Origin: an uncultured Ruminococcus sp.
Lineage (GTDB): Bacteria > Bacillota > Clostridia > Oscillospirales > Ruminococcaceae
Length of the DNA stretch: 14,497 nt
Reading direction: 5' to 3'
NCBI GenBank assembly: GCA_900543105.1
Contig: UQQA01000057.1
Span: 1 to 14,497, forward strand
Part shown: piece by piece, positions 6,413 to 13,954 of the stretch
Layout: every line of letters begins with the position of its first letter
Numbering within the stretch: the first letter of the stretch is position 1
Made by a program: the position numbers and the translations under genes
Notes under the pieces: generated by a model
What the model saw: the letters and a program-made list of their open reading frames with translations, nothing else
The model's database searches: none
Told to the model about the DNA's origin: nothing

Positions 6413-7381
6413 TCAGCTGTTTTCTTCTGCCTTGACCTCAGTTTTAGCTTCAGCCTTAGCTTCGGGTGCGGTCTCAGCCTTTACTTCAGGCTTTGGAGCA
6501 GGAGCTTCAGCTTTCGGGGCTGTCGGGGCAGCCGTCTGATTTGCAGGAGCAGCCGGCTTAGGTGCGGCAGGCTTTGCGACCATTACAATGCCATCGCAGC
6601 GCTGGATAGCGTGTGTAGGACAACCTGCTACGCACTTGCCGCAGTTTTTACACTTGCTGTAATCGATGCGTGCGAGGTTGTTTTCAACCGTGATAGCACC
6701 GAACGGACAGGTCTTTTCGCACTTTTTACAGCCGATACAGCCGTTTTTGCAGGCTGTACGGGTGTTTTTGCCGATATCCTGCGAGGAGCAGAGAACGTCG
6801 ATGCGGTTTGTTATATCGTGGACAACGATAAGCTGATTAGGGCAAGCCTTTGCGCAAAGTCCGCAGCCGCCGCACTTGGAGCGGTCGATCTTCGCAACGC
6901 CGTCTACGATAGAGATAGCGTCGTGAGTACATTCACGAACGCAGTCGCCGTAGCCGAGGCAGCCGTAAGCACAGGCGCTCTGACCGTTGTAGAAGCGCTT
7001 TGCAGCCTTACAGGACTGAACGCCGTCAAATTCAAATTTGTTTGCCGAACGTGCATTGCAGTCGCCGTTACAGCGGACAACTGCGATCTTCGGAACGGTT
7101 TCCATTGCGGCAACGCCCATAACTTCCGCAACCTTTTTGGCAACCTCGCTGCCGCCGGGGTTACAGAGGTTCGTTGCAACGCCGTTTTTAACGATAGCTT
7201 CGGCATAAGCCGCGCAGCCCGAGAAACCGCATGAACCGCAGTTTACCTGCGGAAGAACTTCGTTTACCTTGTCGATCCTTTCGTCTGTCTTGACTTCAAA
7301 AACCTTTGAGCATACTGTAAGAAGCACACCTGCGAGAAGTCCGATAGCCGCAAAAACAAGGGCAGGAATAATAAAATTCAT
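6413..7381 (-). CDS. rnfB: Electron transport complex protein RnfB
   Basis: RnfB is the ferredoxin-docking iron-sulfur subunit that feeds electrons into the Rnf complex. The 322-aa protein has an N-terminal membrane helix (about 4-24), then the RnfB/Fe-S module with Cys48, 51, 56 and 73 (CGSCGFSGC ... NLC). Four ferredoxin-like cysteine groups follow: CAYGCLGYGDC (137-147), CGGCGLCAKACP (170-181), CIGCKKCEKTCP (215-226) and CKNCGKCVAGCP (244-255). From about residue 270 to the end is a low-complexity Ala/Pro/Lys/Glu tail with no cysteine. AGGAGG precedes the ATG, 16 bases after rnfA. It is last in the operon, the usual clostridial position. Confidence 0.96.
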   Translation of the reverse strand: MNFIIPALVFAAIGLLAGVLLTVCSKVFEVKTDERIDKVNEVLPQVNCGSCGFSGCAAYAEAIVKNGVATNLCNPGGSEVAKKVAEVMGVAAMETVPKIAVVRCNGDCNARSANKFEFDGVQSCKAAKRFYNGQSACAYGCLGYGDCVRECTHDAISIVDGVAKIDRSKCGGCGLCAKACPNQLIVVHDITNRIDVLCSSQDIGKNTRTACKNGCIGCKKCEKTCPFGAITVENNLARIDYSKCKNCGKCVAGCPTHAIQRCDGIVMVAKPAAPKPAAPANQTAAPTAPKAEAPAPKPEVKAETAPEAKAEAKTEVKAEENS

Positions 7382-7397
7382 ACTTCCTTCCTCCTTT

Positions 7398-7976
7398 TTA
7401 GCTGAACATTCCCGAGAAGCCCATAAAGCTTACGGAAACGATTGATGCAGCGATAAGTGTTGCGGGAACACCCTTGAACATAGCAGGAGTGTCGGCAGCA
7501 TTTACTCTCTGACGAACGCCGCTGAATATCACAAGCGCAAGGGAGAATCCAAGTCCTGCACCGACAGCGTTTACGACCGACTGACCGAGGTTGTAGCTGT
7601 TGTCGATGTTAAGGATAGTTACGCCGAGAACTGCGCAGTTCGTTGTGATGAGCGGAAGATAAACGCCGAGAGCCTTATAAAGCGGCGGAACGGCTTTCTT
7701 GAGGAACATTTCAACGATCTGGACGAAGAGCGCGATAACAAGGATAAATGCGACCGTTTTCAGATATTCAAGTCCGAGTGGGATAAGGATAAGTGTGTAG
7801 ATAGGATATGTTGCGAGTGCGGCACAAGCCATAACGAATGTTACGGCAGCGCCCATTCCGATTGCGCTGTCGAGCTTTTTGGAAACGCCGAGGAATGCGC
7901 AGATACCCATAAATTTTGAAAGAACGAAGTTGTCAACGAGCATAGCGCTCAAAAGAATAACGAGCAGAGATTTCAT
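7398..7976 (-). CDS. rnfA: Electron transport complex protein RnfA
   Basis: A 192-aa integral membrane subunit with six predicted helices. With RnfE it forms the pseudo-symmetric membrane core holding an intramembrane iron-sulfur cluster. The cluster cysteines are visible as Cys26 (FMGICAFLG) and Cys114 (ITTNCAVLG). It starts at ATG overlapping the rnfE stop by one base (TGATG), so the two are translationally coupled, consistent with equal stoichiometry. Length and order fit the family. Confidence 0.96.
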   Translation of the reverse strand: MKSLLVILLSAMLVDNFVLSKFMGICAFLGVSKKLDSAIGMGAAVTFVMACAALATYPIYTLILIPLGLEYLKTVAFILVIALFVQIVEMFLKKAVPPLYKALGVYLPLITTNCAVLGVTILNIDNSYNLGQSVVNAVGAGLGFSLALVIFSGVRQRVNAADTPAMFKGVPATLIAASIVSVSFMGFSGMFS

Positions 7977-8662
7977 CAGTCATTTCCTCCTTCTTCATTC
8001 TTTTTGTTTATAGTCTGGCATCTTGAAGCGTTAGGACAGCCTGCGCAGCCGAGTTCCTTCGGAGGAGCTTTCTTTGCAAGCTTGTTTACAACTGCGATGA
8101 TAACGCCGAGTGCGAAGAAACCGCCTGCAGGCATAACGAATACTGTCATTGTAACAGGGAGGTGGAGGTCGATGCCGAACCACTGACCCGAGCCGAGGAT
8201 CTCACGGACGCTTCCCATAAGGAAGAGCGCAAGTGTGAAGCCAAGACCGCTGCCAAGACCGTCAAGAACGGACTTCCAGGGGTTGTTCTTTGAAGCGAAG
8301 GCTTCTGCACGGCCGAGGATAATACAGTTTACTGTGATAAGCGAAAGGAACAGTCCGAGGCTGTCGTAGAGCGCAGGGATATAGCCTTTGAGCAGGAATT
8401 CGATGAGCGTTACGAAGCTTGCGATAACGACGATGAAGCAGGGAAGGCGGACTGCCTTCGGGATAATATTTTTAAGCAGGGAAATGGCAAGGTTGGAGCA
8501 AACGAGAACGAAAGTAGTCGCAAGTCCCATACCGATGCCGTTTGAAGCCATTGTTGTAACGGCGAGCGTCGGACACATACCGAGCATTGTAACGAAAACA
8601 GGGTTTTCCTTGATTATGCCCTTTACAAGCTCGTAGGTGTTTGTGGTTTTTTTCTCACTCAC
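7976..8662 (-). CDS. rnfE: Electron transport complex protein RnfE
   Basis: A 228-aa membrane subunit homologous to RnfA, with six predicted helices. Its cluster cysteines are Cys30 (LGMCPTLA) and Cys113 (ITVNCIILG). The C-terminal cytoplasmic extension carries an extra cysteine motif, GCAGCPNASRC (205-215, Cys206, 209, 215), which many short RnfE proteins lack. It overlaps the end of rnfG by 8 bases (ATGAGTGA). Confidence 0.95.
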   Translation of the reverse strand: MSEKKTTNTYELVKGIIKENPVFVTMLGMCPTLAVTTMASNGIGMGLATTFVLVCSNLAISLLKNIIPKAVRLPCFIVVIASFVTLIEFLLKGYIPALYDSLGLFLSLITVNCIILGRAEAFASKNNPWKSVLDGLGSGLGFTLALFLMGSVREILGSGQWFGIDLHLPVTMTVFVMPAGGFFALGVIIAVVNKLAKKAPPKELGCAGCPNASRCQTINKKNEEGGND

Positions 8663-9311
8663 TTACGGTCACTCCTTCCATTTCATTATAGGCAGCAAGA
8701 GCGAGGGTAACTGCTCTGTATGTGCCCTTTGAGGAGAATGTTGCGCCTGTGATAGCGTCAAGTTCAAATGTATCGCTTACGGGAGCGGAAGCAGCTTCTT
8801 CTTTGAGTGCTTCGATCTCGTCTGCGCTGCCCCATACGAACTTCTTCGGGGAATCATCGTCCTCGGAGGTCTTGGGGAGCTTGTCGAATGTAAGACCCTT
8901 GAACTGGTCACGGAATTCGGGAAGATCTCTTACCTTTGTGCCAAGACCAGGAGTTTCGCCGAGCGAAAGCACGGAAACGCCCGAAACAGATCCGCTTGCG
9001 TCCATTCCGACGAGGACGTGGATACCGCCGCTGGAATAGCCGTCTGTGGTAACTTCAAATGCTGCGTTGCCGTTTTCATCGGTGAGAACGCAGGTGATGC
9101 CCTCGGGAGCGTAGATAGCACCGCTTTCGTCAAGCTTCATAGTGAAGCCGTCCGAAGTGCCGTAAATTTCTTCAAGGCTTGCGAGCATATCGTCCGTGAT
9201 AACGCCCGTGTTGTCCTTGTAGGTCGTATCGTGAGCGATAACGAGGAGTGCGCATGCTATAAGGCAGATAAGCGTAAGCACGAGTGAAGGCTGAATTTTT
9301 TCCTTAAACAT
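8655..9311 (-). CDS. rnfG: Electron transport complex protein RnfG, FMN-binding
   Basis: RnfG is a membrane-anchored subunit facing the outside, carrying covalently bound FMN. The 218-aa protein has one N-terminal helix (about 9-27). The FMN-binding domain includes GETPGLGTK (118-126) and the flavinylation motif DAITGATFSS, with Thr191 as the predicted FMN-phosphoester residue. Family members usually have S/T-G-A-T-x-S/T, which fits. Its ATG overlaps the rnfD stop (TAATG), with AGGAGG 10 bases upstream. It should be a substrate of the nearby ApbE. Confidence 0.95.
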   Translation of the reverse strand: MFKEKIQPSLVLTLICLIACALLVIAHDTTYKDNTGVITDDMLASLEEIYGTSDGFTMKLDESGAIYAPEGITCVLTDENGNAAFEVTTDGYSSGGIHVLVGMDASGSVSGVSVLSLGETPGLGTKVRDLPEFRDQFKGLTFDKLPKTSEDDDSPKKFVWGSADEIEALKEEAASAPVSDTFELDAITGATFSSKGTYRAVTLALAAYNEMEGVTVSE

Positions 9312-10285
9312 TACTTAGCAGCCTCCTTTACGGGTTTCTTTGCACCGAGCGGCTTAGTCTTGCAGAGCTTGTCGATGTAAGGTGTGAGCAGGTTCATAAG
9401 GAGGATCGAGAAAGAAACGCCCTCGGGGAATGAACCGAACTGACGGATAACGAATGTGATGATAGCGCAGCCTGCACCGAATACGACTTTGCCCTTTGTT
9501 GTGAGCGGAGTTGTCGCATAGTCGGTAGCCATAAAGAACGCACCGATCATAAGGCCGCCTGCAAGGAGCTGATAAACAGTCATTGTAAGGCTGCCCGTGT
9601 AGCAAAGTGTGAGAACGCCGAAAACGCCGATGAAAGCGATCGGAGTTGCAGGGGAGATAACTCCTGTTACAATAAGGAAGATGCCGCCGATGATAAGTGC
9701 GAGTGCGCAGGTCTCACCGATGCAGCCGCCCGTTGTGCCGAGGAGCATATCCTTGAATGTGAACGGGGAAACCATTGCGGAGCCGTTGTCGAACCAGCTT
9801 GCTGCGAGCGGAGTTGCGCCCGTAACAACATCTGCGCTGTTCTTGTACCAGAACGGAACTGCCCAGTTCGTCATCTGCGAAGAGAATGAGACCATAAGTA
9901 CGATCCTGGCTGCGATAGCAGGGTTAGCGAAGTTCTGTCCGATGCCGCCGAAAAGCTGCTTAACGATAACGATAGCGAAAAAGCTGCCGATGAGCGGAAC
10001 ATAGAACGGTACAGTTGCGGGGAGGTTCATTCCGAGGAGAAGACCCGTTACAACTGCGGAGAGGTCGGAAACCGTCTGCGGCTTCTTTGTAACAACTGCG
10101 AAAAGCGCTTCAAAAGCAACGCAGTAAATGATAGTCTGGATAAGAACGAGTGCGGCTTTTACGCCGAAGTAAACGCAGCCCATAATTGCTGCCGGCAGAA
10201 GAGCTATGATGACCATGAGCATTATCTTCTGCGTGGTAAGTCCGGCACTTCTGTGAGGTGACGGAGAAACTCTTAAACCTGTCAT
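9311..10285 (-). CDS. rnfD: Electron transport complex protein RnfD, FMN-binding
   Basis: RnfD is a multi-helix membrane subunit, the probable ion-translocating core, with covalent FMN. An open frame could begin at GTG 10303, but AAGGAG sits inside that extension, 7 bases before the ATG at 10285, so that ATG is chosen (324 aa, MTGLRVSPSPH). About nine to ten hydrophobic segments are visible. The flavinylation motif VVTGATPLA places FMN on Thr158 of this start. NPAIAARI (121-128) and DYATTP are conserved family stretches. It starts 14 bases after the rnfC stop. Confidence 0.95.
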   Translation of the reverse strand: MTGLRVSPSPHRSAGLTTQKIMLMVIIALLPAAIMGCVYFGVKAALVLIQTIIYCVAFEALFAVVTKKPQTVSDLSAVVTGLLLGMNLPATVPFYVPLIGSFFAIVIVKQLFGGIGQNFANPAIAARIVLMVSFSSQMTNWAVPFWYKNSADVVTGATPLAASWFDNGSAMVSPFTFKDMLLGTTGGCIGETCALALIIGGIFLIVTGVISPATPIAFIGVFGVLTLCYTGSLTMTVYQLLAGGLMIGAFFMATDYATTPLTTKGKVVFGAGCAIITFVIRQFGSFPEGVSFSILLMNLLTPYIDKLCKTKPLGAKKPVKEAAK

Positions 10286-10299
10286 AATATTCTCCTTTC

Positions 10300-11595
10300 T
10301 CACTTCTTAGGCGCAGGGCGCGGTAAAAGTCCCTTTGCGAGCTGGTTTGATTCTGCGAGCGGCTTGTGTGCGGGACAGATGTACGAGCAGCAGCCGCAGT
10401 TCATACAAAGCGAAACTTTGAGCTCCTGAAGAGCAGCAACGTCCTTTTCTTTGTATGCACGGAGAAGAAGATTCGGCATAAGGTTCATAGGGCAGACCTT
10501 GATGCAGTTTCCGCAGCGGATACAAGCGGATTCCTTTTCTTCCTTTACAGTATTGAAAGCAAGAACAGCGTTCGTTGTTTTGAGAACGGGCTGATCTGTG
10601 TCATAAACGGGGAATCCCATCATAGGACCGCCGTAGAGAACTTTCTTCGGATTTTCAGCACCGCCGAATTCGAGAAGTTCGGAAAGCCTTGTACCAATAG
10701 GAACTATATAGTTGCCGTTGTTCTTTGTAACAGCATCGCCGTCAAGAGTAAGACGCTTTGCAACGAGCGGCATACCCGTCCTGCAGTAGGTGCTTACGAA
10801 AGCCGCCGAGGAAACGTTCATTACCATAACGCCCTGATTTGCAGGAAGCTCGCCCTCTTCGACAATTCTTCCCGTAGCGGAGAAAATGATGACCTTTTCT
10901 GCGCCCTGAGGATAGGTCGAGGGGAGAGTTACGACTTCAACAGCGTTGTTGTCGGCTGTTTTCTGCTTTAAAAGTGCGATAGCTTCGGGTTTGTTGCTCT
11001 CGATACAGATTTTGCAGTTCGGTATCTCGAGCCACTTCTGAACGAGTGCTATTCCGTCGAGAACATCATCGGGAGCTTCCACCATCTGGCGGTAGTCGGA
11101 GGTGATAAAAGGCTCGCACTCCGCAGCGTTGATAACAAGAGTGTCGATAGGTGTTTTTGAGGGGTCAAAACTCATTTTAACGTGTGCAGGGAAACCTGCG
11201 CCGCCAAGACCTGCAAGTCCGCTCTCACGGATAGCCGCAATAAAGGACTTTCGGTCGGTGATAACGGGGGCTTTCACGCTCTCATCGGGTGTCTGCTCTC
11301 CGTCTGTGTCGATAACTGCCGCCTTGCAGGTGTTTCCGCCCGGAAGAAGATAATCCGTGACAGCATTTACCGTACCCGAAACAGGTGAATGTATCGGAAC
11401 GGACATAAAAGCGTCCGTATCGCCGATCTTCTGACCGACAAAAACGGTATCTCCTGCCTTGACAAGGCAATTGCATGGCGCGCCCATCGACTGTGACATC
11501 GGAACTATGACCTGCTTTGGCAGCGGAAAATTCGCTGTTGCGCAGTCCTGCGTTCTTTTGTCATGCGAAAGGTGTACGCCGTTAAGTTTTTTCAT
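10300..11595 (-). CDS. rnfC: Electron transport complex protein RnfC
   Basis: RnfC is the soluble peripheral subunit where NAD+ is reduced. The 431-aa protein has an N-terminal RnfC barrel-like domain (1-100), a nucleotide/flavin-binding domain with GLGGAGFPAHVK (129-140) as in complex I NuoF, an SLBB-like region (about 270-330), and two [4Fe-4S] groups: Cys358, 361, 364, 368 and Cys397, 400, 403, 407. Two ATGs are in frame at 11601 and 11595. GGAGG ends 3 bases before the first but 9 before the second, so 11595 (MKKLNGVHLS) is chosen. It is first in the operon. No convincing promoter was seen upstream. Confidence 0.96.
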   Translation of the reverse strand: MKKLNGVHLSHDKRTQDCATANFPLPKQVIVPMSQSMGAPCNCLVKAGDTVFVGQKIGDTDAFMSVPIHSPVSGTVNAVTDYLLPGGNTCKAAVIDTDGEQTPDESVKAPVITDRKSFIAAIRESGLAGLGGAGFPAHVKMSFDPSKTPIDTLVINAAECEPFITSDYRQMVEAPDDVLDGIALVQKWLEIPNCKICIESNKPEAIALLKQKTADNNAVEVVTLPSTYPQGAEKVIIFSATGRIVEEGELPANQGVMVMNVSSAAFVSTYCRTGMPLVAKRLTLDGDAVTKNNGNYIVPIGTRLSELLEFGGAENPKKVLYGGPMMGFPVYDTDQPVLKTTNAVLAFNTVKEEKESACIRCGNCIKVCPMNLMPNLLLRAYKEKDVAALQELKVSLCMNCGCCSYICPAHKPLAESNQLAKGLLPRPAPKK

Positions 11596-11650
11596 CTGCA
11601 TATTCCTCCCTGATCAAAAATGCTTTTTGGTTCTCCCTTAATATTTCAAA

Positions 11651-11850
11651 GCAATTTTGCTATGACTTCACACACTTTTTATGTTATACTGATTTTTAAA
11701 CTGAAAGTGTACAAAAAATCAAGCAAAAGCTCGTAGCTGTTGTAACAGCTTGATGTTAAAAACAGGTTTATATGGCTTTTGCGCCGATTTTTTGTCTACA
11801 CTTTGATTAAAAATTAGTATTAAAATGTGCAAAGTCATAGAAAAATTTGC
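11651..11850. repeat. 200-bp imperfect inverted repeat, copy 2
   Basis: Arms of about 75 bases (11651-11730 and 11773-11850) are complementary with a few bulges. The outer ends are CTATGACTT and AAGTCATAG, the core is GTGTACAAAAAATC against GATTTTTTGTCTACAC, and the inner stem is GCAAAAGC against GCTTTTGC. The apical part holds a further perfect hairpin, AGCTGTT-GT-AACAGCT (11735-11750). It shares its core with the 38-141 element. It lies between rnfC and the apbE group, so it may be in the rnf leader or be a MITE-like insertion. Confidence 0.75.
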
Positions 11851-11885
11851 CGTGAAAATCTTTTTGGAAGAAACCTATATAATAA

Positions 11886-11900
11886 CGGGGCATGACCCCG
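11886..11900 (-). terminator. Weak terminator-like hairpin past the EetB-like gene
   Basis: CGGGG-CATGA-CCCCG forms a 5-bp GC stem. On the minus strand it is followed by TTATTAT, a poor U-tract. It is the best candidate end for the apbE operon transcript. Confidence 0.3.
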
Positions 11901-11961
11901 AGATATACCATTTATATTGTGTATTGCTGTATGTATTTCAAATCGCTGTATTTTACCGCAG

Positions 11962-11987
11962 GGGACGGGTCGCCCGTCCCGTTTTTT
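11962..11987. repeat. GGGACGGG palindrome
   Basis: GGGACGGG-TCG-CCCGTCCC is a perfect 8-bp stem (11962-11980) followed on the + strand by G and six T, a terminator-like shape. No + strand gene precedes it. Related copies lie at 12006-12025 and 14245-14263. Confidence 0.65.
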
Positions 11988-12005
11988 AACAGTATTTGTG
12001 ACTGT

Positions 12006-12028
12006 GGGACGGGAAACCCGTTCCCTAC
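12006..12028. repeat. GGGACGGG palindrome, degenerate copy
   Basis: GGGACGGG-AAA-CCCGTTCCC followed by TACA, the same family as the neighbour 25 bases away. One arm carries an inserted T giving a wobble or bulge. Confidence 0.6.
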
Positions 12029-12046
12029 AATTTATATGGGTAATAT

Positions 12047-12562
12047 TTATAGCCGTGAAATGCGCTTTTTCAATTGCGGAACGAGCCGACCCGAAACAGC
12101 ACCCGTGAAAAATCCCGATGCTACTGCCGTGACGAGCAGCAGGGGAGCGTAATATAAGGTGTAAGCACTGCCCGTGAAAAAGCAGGCGGCGAAAAGCTGT
12201 CCGAATATATGCAGCACTGCGCCCGAAACGCTCACTCCTATATAAGAAGCGTTCGTTTTTTTCAGCAGGAACACCGTTATCAGAAACGCAGGAAGTCCGC
12301 CGCAGAGCGACATAACGCCTGCCGTGAAGCCTCTTGTGAGCAGCACGAAGACCGACTTTAACAGCGTGATCAGCAGTGCGGTAGGCGCGTTTATACATTC
12401 CGCCGCACAAAGCACAACGATGTTCGCAAGTCCTATCCTCACTCCTGCCGGCAGGAATGCCGAAAGCATACTTTCTATCGTTGTGAGCGCAACTGCGAGC
12501 GCAAGCAGTATTCCCGTAACGGAAACGTAGCTTGCCGTCGATCTGAACGGATTTAGCTTCAT
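12047..12562 (-). CDS. Gx transporter family / Hpre_diP_synt_I membrane protein (EetB-like)
   Basis: A 171-aa membrane protein of the family annotated as Gx transporter or heptaprenyl diphosphate synthase component I (Pfam Hpre_diP_synt_I). There are about five hydrophobic segments (roughly 12-30, 44-58, 60-77, 84-101, 105-130, 138-157). The family landmarks GLANIVVL (44-51) and a GxxH-x-x-GQL stretch (VLHIFGQL, 116-123) are visible. It starts 12 bases after the upstream gene, behind AAAGGA. The size, family and order after an ApbE and a NusG-II protein resemble EetB of the Listeria extracellular electron transfer locus. The molecular role is unknown; the prenyl synthase label is likely misleading. 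Confidence 0.85.
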   Translation of the reverse strand: MKLNPFRSTASYVSVTGILLALAVALTTIESMLSAFLPAGVRIGLANIVVLCAAECINAPTALLITLLKSVFVLLTRGFTAGVMSLCGGLPAFLITVFLLKKTNASYIGVSVSGAVLHIFGQLFAACFFTGSAYTLYYAPLLLVTAVASGFFTGAVSGRLVPQLKKRISRL

Positions 12563-12574
12563 TTATCTATCCTT

Positions 12575-12973
12575 TTAGTTTAACACTACATCTATATTAC
12601 TGTCTGTATTGGTTTTATCACCTATCAGACGAACGGAAATTCGGTTCGGCAGGCAGACTATCGTTTGCATCGGCGAGGAGATGAACCCCGTCTTTTCGCA
12701 TATCTTGTCATGGCAGTCCGATTCGGAGATGCGAACCTTGCCGCTTTTGATCTCGACCGTAACGCCGTATTCATCGAACGGATAAACGCCGTCATTTCCG
12801 AGCGGAAGCAAGGCTATCCGGTCGCCGTTGTGAAAAACAGCCGCATTCAAGCTGCTTTCGGGCGAAATATTCCGCAGGATAAGAGCCAAAGCCAGCACTG
12901 CCGCTGCGACCAATACTATTATAATATCGGTCGGCTTAAAGGTTTTCCGATAGGGTGAATTCTGAACCTTCAT
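12575..12973 (-). CDS. NusG domain II membrane protein (EetA-like)
   Basis: A 132-aa protein with one membrane helix at about 16-34 and an outward-facing NusG_II domain (about 45-118). The domain has the diagnostic DCHDKIC (86-92) and VCLPNR (106-111), so three cysteines are present. The open frame extends to 13150, but that part lies inside apbE in another frame and has no ribosome site. ATG 12973 is chosen, overlapping apbE by 38 bases; AGGAG is 15 bases upstream, longer than ideal. It sits between apbE and the Gx-transporter-like gene, as EetA does. The domain is not involved in transcription despite its name. The true function is unproven. Confidence 0.82.
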   Translation of the reverse strand: MKVQNSPYRKTFKPTDIIIVLVAAAVLALALILRNISPESSLNAAVFHNGDRIALLPLGNDGVYPFDEYGVTVEIKSGKVRISESDCHDKICEKTGFISSPMQTIVCLPNRISVRLIGDKTNTDSNIDVVLN

Positions 12974-13946
12974 AAAGCGTGAAATCAACTCCTGCGCTGA
13001 CATAGACGTTGTTGTTTTTATCCGCCGCAATGATGCCGAACTCGGTGTCCTGTGCAATGAATTCACGGAGGACGGAAGTTCCGCCGCTGTATAAAGCGGT
13101 TGCGAGCAGGTCGGTGTAAGCTCCGCCGTTCTCGGTTTCCGCAGGTGCAATGACAGTCACCGAGCAGAGGTCGGTCTCAACGGGCATACCCGTTTTCGGC
13201 GAAAGGATATGTTCATATTTAACGCCGTTCTCCTCGAAATAACGCTCATAGCCGCCGCTTGTCGAGATAAACGCAGCGTCGGTCGCTATCGTGCCGAGGT
13301 AGGCGGAGGGGGAAAGCGGGTCTTTTACGGCGGCTCTGAACTTTGAACCGTCGGGTTTTTGACCGTATAAAAGCGTTGACGAGCCGAGCGAAACGATTTG
13401 GCAATCCGCGTTGGTGCTGTCGAGCTGTGCTTTCACCTTGTCGCAGGCAAAGCCTTTAGCCGAAGCGCCGAAGTCGAGCATAGTTTCGTCGGGCATAAGT
13501 GAAAACGAGGTGTCCTCGCTCGTCAAAGTCGAAAGTGCGGCGGAAAGCTCGCTCTCATCGGGGACGCGAGGGTTCTCGCCAGATATCCCCCAAAGCTTTG
13601 TGAGCGCGCCGCAGGTGAAGTTGATGCTTTCGCCGAAGATGCCGTCAAAGCGGCTGTTCCATTCGCGGCAGACGTTCGCACATTCGAGGATATTCGGGTA
13701 ATTCCCGTCTGCAAACTCGCTTGCTTTTTTGTTGTATGTTTCGGAAAATTCCTCGCTCAGGGCGTTCAGAAGCTCCTTTGTGCCATCATCGGAGCTGTTA
13801 TAGCTTGTGACGCTGACGTAGGTATCGAACGCAAACATTTCCTTTGTCTGCGGCTTTGACGAAGTTTGTTTTGAGCAGGCGCAGAGCATCAGGCAGGAAA
13901 CAAAAACGGGGAAAGTTCGTTTAAGCTTAAATTTAAAAATATTCAT
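12936..13946 (-). CDS. apbE: FAD:protein FMN transferase, lipoprotein ApbE
   Basis: This enzyme cuts FAD and attaches FMN to a threonine in target proteins outside the membrane. The 336-aa protein has a lipoprotein signal peptide (KLKRTFPVFVSCLMLCAC, lipid-modified Cys24). Family blocks are FDTYVSV (40-46), WGISGENPRVP (119-129), DFGASAKGFACDKV (158-171), STSGGYERYFEE (228-239), HILSPKTGMPV (246-256) and TDLLATAL (278-285), with Asp279 a likely Mg2+ ligand. The usual GG in DLGGIAKG and in NLGG is replaced here by GAS and GSS, a mild deviation. Likely targets are RnfG and RnfD. No Shine-Dalgarno sequence precedes the ATG, and the promoter lies immediately upstream. Confidence 0.95.
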   Translation of the reverse strand: MNIFKFKLKRTFPVFVSCLMLCACSKQTSSKPQTKEMFAFDTYVSVTSYNSSDDGTKELLNALSEEFSETYNKKASEFADGNYPNILECANVCREWNSRFDGIFGESINFTCGALTKLWGISGENPRVPDESELSAALSTLTSEDTSFSLMPDETMLDFGASAKGFACDKVKAQLDSTNADCQIVSLGSSTLLYGQKPDGSKFRAAVKDPLSPSAYLGTIATDAAFISTSGGYERYFEENGVKYEHILSPKTGMPVETDLCSVTVIAPAETENGGAYTDLLATALYSGGTSVLREFIAQDTEFGIIAADKNNNVYVSAGVDFTLYEGSEFTLSENL

Positions 13947-13954
13947 ACATACTA

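Noticed and set aside
6611..7234. 207-codon + strand open frame opposite rnfB
   Set aside because: It is a mirror of the cysteine- and alanine-rich rnfB codons; rnfB itself is certain.
11595..11700. A sigma-A promoter for rnfC near TATAAC on the minus strand
   Set aside because: The -35 at the right distance (TACACT) is poor and the better TTGTAC is 20 bases away; not strong enough to list.
11835..12410. 191-codon minus-strand open frame
   Set aside because: It overlaps the membrane-protein gene at 12047-12562 in another frame, with arginine-rich low-quality sequence and no ribosome site.
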